A program made the translations under genes and the position numbers. This document shows, in pieces, positions 7,562 through 12,049 of a DNA stretch of 12,049 bases; the first letter of the stretch is position 1; each line of letters starts with the position of its first letter. The DNA comes from Planctomycetota bacterium (GTDB lineage: Bacteria; Planctomycetota; UBA8742; SKZP01; JAIOTL01): positions 1 to 12,049 of the forward strand of contig JAIOTL010000346.1 of assembly GCA_021106775.1 (NCBI GenBank). The letters are read 5' to 3'. A model generated the notes under the pieces. That model saw nothing but the letters and a program-made list of their open reading frames with translations. It had not been told where the DNA came from and did not search any database.

Positions 7562-7566
7562 CCTCA

Positions 7567-9291
7567 ATGAGATTTATTTCACTTCTACGTTTCATACCAA
7601 TTTTTATTTTGATTCTTTGTGCTCATGCTGTCAATGCTCATATCGGGAATCAGGTCGACCATATAATTACGTACAAATTCTCTGATGCTGCGAAAAAGCT
7701 TGACGTTAATTTCAAAATTGACTTCGGCTTTGAGTGTGCCACAAACATGCTTTACATTTATGATGCCGATAAAAACGGGCAAATAAATGACGATGAAAAA
7801 TCTGCTATCGGCAATTATGTTGTTGGGCTTTGGAAAGAACAGTTCGAAGCAAAAGTAAATGAAACCAGGATTTTTCCTGATTCAGTTGAGTATGAATTTT
7901 CTGGTGGTGAAATACATTTTCTCTCAGGCGGATTTGCAGTTACGATTTCTGCATCTTTTAGGGTTAAGACGGAAAGCAACAGGTTGAATTGGGAGCTGTT
8001 TGACAATGTCAGCGTATATTCTGTGGGTTATTATAAATATCTGGTTCAGGTGAAAAACGCGATAATTTTGGGTAAACCGCTTACGTACGGGAAGAAAACG
8101 AACCCATGGGGATTATATTTCAGCCTAAAGGGTTTTGACCGAGATGTCGGCACTTCGACTTTTCAATGGGACGAAGAAGAAGGTGTCATGCTTGTTTCAG
8201 GCAGTCGAAAAAAGACGCAGACAACCGAGAAAAATTCTGATGCTGATGTGCCTGGGTCAGATTTTAACGGAATGAGCGACGAGCAGAACGATAATACAAC
8301 AAAAGATGAAAGAACAAGCAGGAACGAGAAGGACGAACAATTTGTCGAGCTTTTAAAGAAAAATCCGTTATCAATCGAAGGAATTATTGGGCTTGCAATG
8401 GCATTTCTGCTTGGAATGTACCATGCGATGAGCCCGGGACACGGCAAAGCGTTAGTCGGTTCATACTTGATAACTTCAAAAGGCACTTTCAAAGACGCGA
8501 TAATTCTCGCCCTAACGGTAACAGTAACGCATACGGGGAGCGTTTTTCTTTTCGGGGTTGTGATAATGCTGACGACAGCAAACCTGACACCGAGTGATTT
8601 TGTGCCATTTTTGTCCCTTGCATCAGGTGTTTTAATAGTTTTTATCGGATTCTGGATTGTTATTACGCGTTCGGAGCATTGGAAACCGCATTCTCACGAC
8701 CACGACCATGAGCATTCGCACGAACATGGGCATTCCCATGTACATTCGCATGATTTTAGTTTGGATTCGATTCATATATCGGATGAACTTGCTTTGCCAA
8801 TTCAGGATTTATCGGGTGAAGTTTATGACGTTGAAGATGATGAGATTGAAATTTTGGAGGTTACCAAGCATGAACATGAGCAAAATGTCCTTAAGCTGCT
8901 GGTAGAAACATCTGCCAAAGCAAAACCCAGGAAAAAGAAACGAAGTGGTGTCGCTCTTAAGGAGCTGCTCTGGCTTGGGATAACCGGCGGATTGGTGCCA
9001 TGCCCGACTGCAATCGTTGTCCTGCTAATTGCCGTAGCATTAAACAAAACGGTGTATGGATTGATGCTCATCGTTTCGTTTAGCTTTGGACTTGCTTTTG
9101 TGCTTGGAATGCTTGGTGTGTTTATGGTCATTACGAAAAAATTTGTCGGGAAATCAGGCAGATTTGCGAAACTTGCAAAATTTGCACCTGTTATAAGCGG
9201 GATTTTTATCACATACGTCGGCTGGTTGATTATATTTGGAGGTTTGCATCAGCTTGAAATAATCACGTTCGAGTTAAACTTCCTGAAGTAA
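7567..9291 (+). CDS. NicO/RcnA-type nickel-cobalt transporter with N-terminal DUF1007-like domain
   Basis: A 574-residue protein. Signal peptide residues 1-24 (cleavage near VNA/H). Residues ~25-195 form an extracytoplasmic domain like DUF1007, a usual partner of NicO transporters, with a textbook EF-hand loop D66-E77 (DADKNGQINDDE). A charged, low-complexity linker (~200-262) leads to the NicO core. The first core part holds 'MYHAMSPGHGKAL' at 284-296, with the H/PGHG metal-site motif, and helices to about 370. A His-rich loop at 374-395 (repeated HSH/HDH/HEH) probably binds metal. A second core part holds 'GGLVPCP' at 474-480, with four or so further helices. It moves Ni2+/Co2+ or a similar ion across the inner membrane; import or export cannot be told. 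It is 16 bases after the Snf7-like gene and probably co-transcribed. It converges with the zinc-site gene 8 bases away. Confidence 0.92.
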   Translation: MRFISLLRFIPIFILILCAHAVNAHIGNQVDHIITYKFSDAAKKLDVNFKIDFGFECATNMLYIYDADKNGQINDDEKSAIGNYVVGLWKEQFEAKVNETRIFPDSVEYEFSGGEIHFLSGGFAVTISASFRVKTESNRLNWELFDNVSVYSVGYYKYLVQVKNAIILGKPLTYGKKTNPWGLYFSLKGFDRDVGTSTFQWDEEEGVMLVSGSRKKTQTTEKNSDADVPGSDFNGMSDEQNDNTTKDERTSRNEKDEQFVELLKKNPLSIEGIIGLAMAFLLGMYHAMSPGHGKALVGSYLITSKGTFKDAIILALTVTVTHTGSVFLFGVVIMLTTANLTPSDFVPFLSLASGVLIVFIGFWIVITRSEHWKPHSHDHDHEHSHEHGHSHVHSHDFSLDSIHISDELALPIQDLSGEVYDVEDDEIEILEVTKHEHEQNVLKLLVETSAKAKPRKKKRSGVALKELLWLGITGGLVPCPTAIVVLLIAVALNKTVYGLMLIVSFSFGLAFVLGMLGVFMVITKKFVGKSGRFAKLAKFAPVISGIFITYVGWLIIFGGLHQLEIITFELNFLK

Positions 9292-9299
9292 TTGATATT

Positions 9300-9584
9300 T
9301 TAGGTTTTGTCCGGTTCAACATTATTTTTAGGTTTTTCGTCCTGATTTTCATCTGATGTGCTGTATTTCGCCGGGTCAAAATCAGAAATATTCACCGGAT
9401 ATTCAACCGGCTTACATTTGCCGCACCAGACACCACCATCAACCACAATCGCCTGCAAATCGCCATTGTTGTCCTTGAAAACGGACTTCACCGAAGGCTT
9501 GAGCTGAGCATGCTCCTGACAAACCGCTTTCCCACAAAATATACAAATCGCATGCGCGGGGCGTTTACAAATCCAACATTCCAT
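9300..9584 (-). CDS. Small zinc-binding protein, DUF2180/B-box-like
   Basis: A 94-residue protein whose first 60 residues carry eight zinc ligands: C3/C6, C14/C17, C22/H25 and C54/C57, with 'CIFCGKAVCQEH' typical of the DUF2180 and B-box-like arrangement. Two zinc ions in a cross-braced fold is the simplest reading. The rest (~65-94) is a hydrophilic, probably disordered tail. There is no signal peptide. GAGGA on the minus strand (9591-9595) lies 6 bases from the start. Its partner is unknown; small proteins of this type are often adaptors. Its 5' side faces the repeat-bearing gap shared with the PilM-like gene, and its 3' end nearly touches the transporter gene. Confidence 0.8.
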   Translation of the reverse strand: MECWICKRPAHAICIFCGKAVCQEHAQLKPSVKSVFKDNNGDLQAIVVDGGVWCGKCKPVEYPVNISDFDPAKYSTSDENQDEKPKNNVEPDKT

Positions 9585-9620
9585 CTCTAATCCTCAATTT
9601 CAGTACACCGATTTTACATC

Positions 9621-9713
9621 CAATGACCGTCTAGGCAATTTTAAAATTGTTTCCAAACAAAATTATGAACATTGAACGCCTAGGCAATTTAAAATTTACC
9701 AAACATAATATTA
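9621..9713. repeat. Two imperfect ~45-bp direct repeats in a divergent promoter region
   Basis: Copy A (9621-9665) and copy B (9670-9713) share 'CTAGGCAATTT', 'AAAATT' and 'CCAAACA' in the same order, about 49 bases apart. Copy A includes the perfect 14-bp palindrome CAATTTTAAAATTG at 9636-9649; copy B includes CCTAGG at 9679-9684. They lie in the 171-base gap between the divergent zinc-protein and PilM-like genes, so they may be paired operator sites or a regulatory duplication. No clear -35/-10 pair could be assigned. Confidence 0.6.
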
Positions 9714-9755
9714 CTCGAAACGTTAAATAGTCAGATTTTGAGTACTGGAGAATAA

Positions 9756-10526
9756 ATGGCAACACATGTTGGTGTGATAATTGATAAAAACTACCTCGCA
9801 GCGGTAAAACTCGAAGGCAATTCGAAAAATCTTGTCATCGCTGATTTTGCATGCGAGATTATTCCGAAACAGAAGGAAGGCGAGGAGACAGACCTTTACA
9901 GTTATCGAGCAAAAATACTTGATAATTTTCTCAAGAAGCATCATTTTCCAAGGTTGAGTCTTTACCTAGTTGTCAGCTCGGAATTCTGCATGCTCAGGCA
10001 ATTCACCGTTCCGTTCCTATCAGACGACCAGATTAAAAAAACCGTTCGATTCGAGGCTGAAAGCCATATTCACAGTGCGACAATCGAAGAAATCGAGATT
10101 CAGCATATGAAAATCGGTGAGATAAAGAATCGCAGTGAATTGGTTGTTTACGGCATACGTCGTGAAGCACTTGCTGAAACGTTGAGAGCATTGAAAAAAT
10201 TTCAAATCGAGCCAATGGGTGTCGATACACCGACTTCCGCTATCTCAAATTATTTCGTCAACCGTCCCGAAGCGATTAACGATGAACCTGAACTCTGGAT
10301 AAACATCGGTGCTGAGGACACTACATTCGCCGTAATCCAAAAGGAAAACCTGAAATATATTCGTGAGTTGAAAACCGGCTTTCCTCTACCTACAAAATTC
10401 TTGCAGTCCAAAGAACAAACCAAGACCGAGTTGAAAAAGGTTGCAGCAAAACCCACAAGATTTGAATCCGTTGATGCAGTTGTCCTTATTAATACTGGCG
10501 AAACCAAAGGCGTGATGGAATTGTAA
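9756..10526 (+). CDS. PilM/GspL-like actin-fold protein, N-terminal part, ended by in-frame TAA
   Basis: 256 residues with the PilM / GspL cytoplasmic-domain pattern. 'VGVIIDKNYLAAVKL' (5-19) is the first phosphate-loop strand of the actin-like fold. 'CMLRQFTVPFLSDDQIKKTV' followed by 'FEAESHI' (~75-102) is the PilM 'R---P-M-E-E---A--WE-E-YI' segment. 'EPMGVDTPTSAISNYF' (~151-166) and 'ELWINIGAEDTTFAVIQ' (~177-193) are the domain-swap and second nucleotide-loop regions. The protein stops before the last subdomain, which is found in the same reading frame after the TAA at 10524-10526. GGAG at 9747-9750 gives a good start. By family it recruits the assembly ATPase and membrane partners for type II secretion or type IV pili. 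Alone it would lack the closing part of its nucleotide fold. Confidence 0.82.
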   Translation: MATHVGVIIDKNYLAAVKLEGNSKNLVIADFACEIIPKQKEGEETDLYSYRAKILDNFLKKHHFPRLSLYLVVSSEFCMLRQFTVPFLSDDQIKKTVRFEAESHIHSATIEEIEIQHMKIGEIKNRSELVVYGIRREALAETLRALKKFQIEPMGVDTPTSAISNYFVNRPEAINDEPELWINIGAEDTTFAVIQKENLKYIRELKTGFPLPTKFLQSKEQTKTELKKVAAKPTRFESVDAVVLINTGETKGVMEL

Positions 10527-10529
10527 AAA

Positions 10530-11579
10530 ATGTACGACCCGTCGAAATGGGTAGAAAAACTTAACCTCGAAATTAAACGGACTTTCGTTTCGCTTCCATC
10601 ATTAAAAATTAAAAAGATTCGAATTGCAGGCGCAGGGCTTGTTCTGGACGAAGTAATTGAGTCTTTGAAAAAGTATTTACCAGACGAAGAAATTATTGAC
10701 TGCAAAAATTCGATGTACAAAACCAAGGATAATGTCAGGGAAAACACGACTTTGGCGTCACAAAGCCTTGCTGTTACGCTGGGTTCAGCGTTAAAAGGTT
10801 TTAATCTCAACAAATTGAACATCGATTTCAGAAAAGGTGAATTCGCTCTCAAGGATGCCTTTGAAGTTATGAAAGCACCGTTGAGTGTCGCTGTTGTTCT
10901 GCTTATGGTTTTGTTTTTTGCGATATTCATTTTTTTCTATAAAAACAAGCAGGACCTTGACAAACTCACTGATGCTTTACACGAGGATATTAAGCACATC
11001 TTTGAGGATACATACAAAATCGGGAATAAACAGCACAAGAAATTCCCATCTGACGAGAACAAAATTTCTGCGATTGAAAGCGCGTATTTGATTCTGAAAA
11101 AGGACTTCACAACAGTGTCAAATTTTGGCTCAAATCGTGGTCTTCCGGAAGTTCGCTCTGTTCTCAAAGTCTGGCGCGAAATTTTCAAGAAAATTGACTT
11201 GGTTGGCAGAGAAAATCCTGCCAAGAAAAACGAGTACGGACAGGATGCACCATCACGCTCTGACCCGAAAGTACCTGACCCGAAATACAACCAAAGATTT
11301 AAGCTAGAATTCTCGCTTAGGAGCATCATTATTGATAACAACATCAAGCGCGAACGGTTTGTTCTCGAGGGAAGATGCAAAGATAACACTGCGATTGTGA
11401 ACCTGAGAAATCTGCTTAATCGCGAGAAAGAGTTGTTCAACAAAGTTATTGAACGTGTCTCAGAAATCACGGATACAGAAACAATAAAAAGGGACAAAAT
11501 TTATGACACTCGTCCCACGTTTAAGATAGAAGGTGAAATTGTTCCACCTCCTTCGATGGTTAAGACAAAGAAGAAGTAA
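10530..11579 (+). CDS. GspL/PilN-like protein carrying the PilM C-terminal piece
   Basis: 349 residues in the same frame as the previous gene, starting at ATG 10530, only 3 bases after its TAA. Residues 1-~55 ('LNLEIKRTF', then 'RIAGAGLVLDEVIESL') match the final actin-fold subdomain of PilM, and 'ASQSLAVTLGSALKG' (~76-90) the usual PilM ending. 'IDFRKGEFALKDAF' (~98-111) matches the GspL/PilN link, followed by a transmembrane segment (~117-136), a coiled periplasmic region, and a probable ferredoxin-like domain (~255-325). The layout is therefore a GspL-type PilM-PilN fusion. The start is weak: only GGA at 10517-10519, 10 bases away, unlike the GGAG-5 sites elsewhere. It may be translated by reinitiation or only as part of one broken gene. 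Confidence 0.78.
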   Translation: MYDPSKWVEKLNLEIKRTFVSLPSLKIKKIRIAGAGLVLDEVIESLKKYLPDEEIIDCKNSMYKTKDNVRENTTLASQSLAVTLGSALKGFNLNKLNIDFRKGEFALKDAFEVMKAPLSVAVVLLMVLFFAIFIFFYKNKQDLDKLTDALHEDIKHIFEDTYKIGNKQHKKFPSDENKISAIESAYLILKKDFTTVSNFGSNRGLPEVRSVLKVWREIFKKIDLVGRENPAKKNEYGQDAPSRSDPKVPDPKYNQRFKLEFSLRSIIIDNNIKRERFVLEGRCKDNTAIVNLRNLLNREKELFNKVIERVSEITDTETIKRDKIYDTRPTFKIEGEIVPPPSMVKTKKK

Positions 11580-11606
11580 GCACAAAATTAGTAAACCGGA
11601 GAAAAA

Positions 11607-12049
11607 ATGGCTAACAATGTACATAAACCAGGTGAATACGAAGAAAAATCTAATCTGAAATCGAAATTGTTTATCGTAATCGTATTCCTGATTGCAATTA
11701 CTTTTGCTGTCCTCGCCGGCATACTAAGCTTTCAGAATAAGAAGCTTGAGAAAAGACTTTTCGATATCGCATGGAAAGCGGAATTGAGACTTACCAACAG
11801 CATAATTGAAGATAAGAAGATTCAAGCACCAATGAATTCGGCTGAGTACATCGGTGCTGCCAAAGCGATTTCCGACATAATCCGTGAATATTACCAGCGC
11901 AAAGAAGAAGGTAAACTCAAGGATGACCGGGAAGACAGAAATGAAATGCCCAAACCTCTTAACATGATACTGCGGGACCTTGGCATAATAAAGGGCATCG
12001 AGGTTAACAAAGAGTATAAAAAGACGTATAAAGCGAGGAAAACCAGCAG
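11607..12049 (+). CDS. Single-pass membrane protein in the GspM/PilO position, cut by window end
   Basis: ATG at 11607 follows GGAG (11598-11601) by 5 bases and lies 27 bases after the previous stop. The frame stays open for 147 codons to the window edge. The visible protein has a charged cytoplasmic head (1-~20), one membrane helix (~21-43, 'FIVIVFLIAITFAVLAGI'), a short coiled region beginning 'SFQNKKLEKRL', and a hydrophilic, Lys/Glu-rich extracytoplasmic part. Topology and position directly after a GspL/PilN-like gene suggest a GspM/PilO-type platform partner. No diagnostic motif was recognised, and the C-terminal domain that would decide it is outside the window. Confidence 0.75.
   Translation, partial: MANNVHKPGEYEEKSNLKSKLFIVIVFLIAITFAVLAGILSFQNKKLEKRLFDIAWKAELRLTNSIIEDKKIQAPMNSAEYIGAAKAISDIIREYYQRKEEGKLKDDREDRNEMPKPLNMILRDLGIIKGIEVNKEYKKTYKARKTS

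Noticed and set aside
9621..9713. CRISPR array
   Set aside because: Only two imperfect copies with internal differences, no regular unique spacers and no cas genes.
10524..10532. Programmed stop readthrough
   Set aside because: TAA followed by AAA is not a known leaky context, and no recoding structure or selenocysteine signal is evident. A mutation, error or natural split is more likely.
10250..10930. 226-codon open frame on the minus strand
   Set aside because: It lies opposite the PilM/PilN coding frame, has no ribosome site, and its composition reads as the mirror of that gene; it resembles no family I know.
10937..11497. 186-codon open frame on the minus strand
   Set aside because: Antisense shadow of the GspL/PilN-like gene; Ser/Leu/Arg-rich composition typical of a reversed Lys/Glu-rich frame.

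Overview
The window is AT-rich, gene-dense DNA that looks bacterial. Most genes have a GGAG-type Shine-Dalgarno about 5 bases before an ATG. Several proteins carry Sec signal peptides, and one end holds a GspL/PilM-type secretion or pilus assembly gene set, which suggests a diderm (Gram-negative-type) cell. A periplasmic tricorn-like protease and a squalene-cyclase-fold (alpha/alpha toroid) protein fit PVC-type or other uncultivated lineages. I cannot fix the taxon from 12 kb.

Layout. (1) 1-1378, plus strand: the C-terminal part of a HisF-like barrel protein that has lost the usual phosphate-binding motifs, followed 11 bases later by a class C (HAD-IIIB, e(P4)-type) acid phosphatase. (2) 1422-4907, minus strand: a large exported tricorn-protease homologue with PD40/TolB-type propeller repeats, a Lys/Gln/Pro linker, C1, PDZ and S41 core, and its catalytic residues present. 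(3) 5049-6896: two 82-bp double-hairpin repeats bracket a DUF1858 protein and an exported toroid protein. The hairpin arms of the two copies are in the same order, but the 25-bp core is inverted. (4) 6978-9291, plus strand: a Snf7/ESCRT-III-like (CHMP-like) protein, followed 16 bases later by an exported NicO-type nickel/cobalt transporter with an N-terminal DUF1007-like domain, an EF-hand loop and a His-rich loop. (5) 9300-9584, minus strand: a small two-zinc-site protein. (6) 9756-12049, plus strand: a GspL-like PilM-PilN reading frame broken by one in-frame TAA, then the start of a single-pass membrane protein in the GspM/PilO position, cut by the window end.

The most unusual item is the Snf7-like protein. 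It has a short MGLF plus basic N-terminus, a long helical hairpin, a helix resembling the CHMP 'FE..M.QAE.M.EMMD' region, an acidic tail and a MIM1-like C-terminal helix. Known bacterial ESCRT-III relatives are PspA and Vipp1/IM30, and this protein reads more like the eukaryotic/archaeal branch. No Vps4-type AAA ATPase lies in the window, so a complete remodelling system is not shown here. The short gap suggests co-transcription with the metal transporter. The assembly-platform genes at the right end would act together at the inner membrane. The other genes share no obvious pathway.
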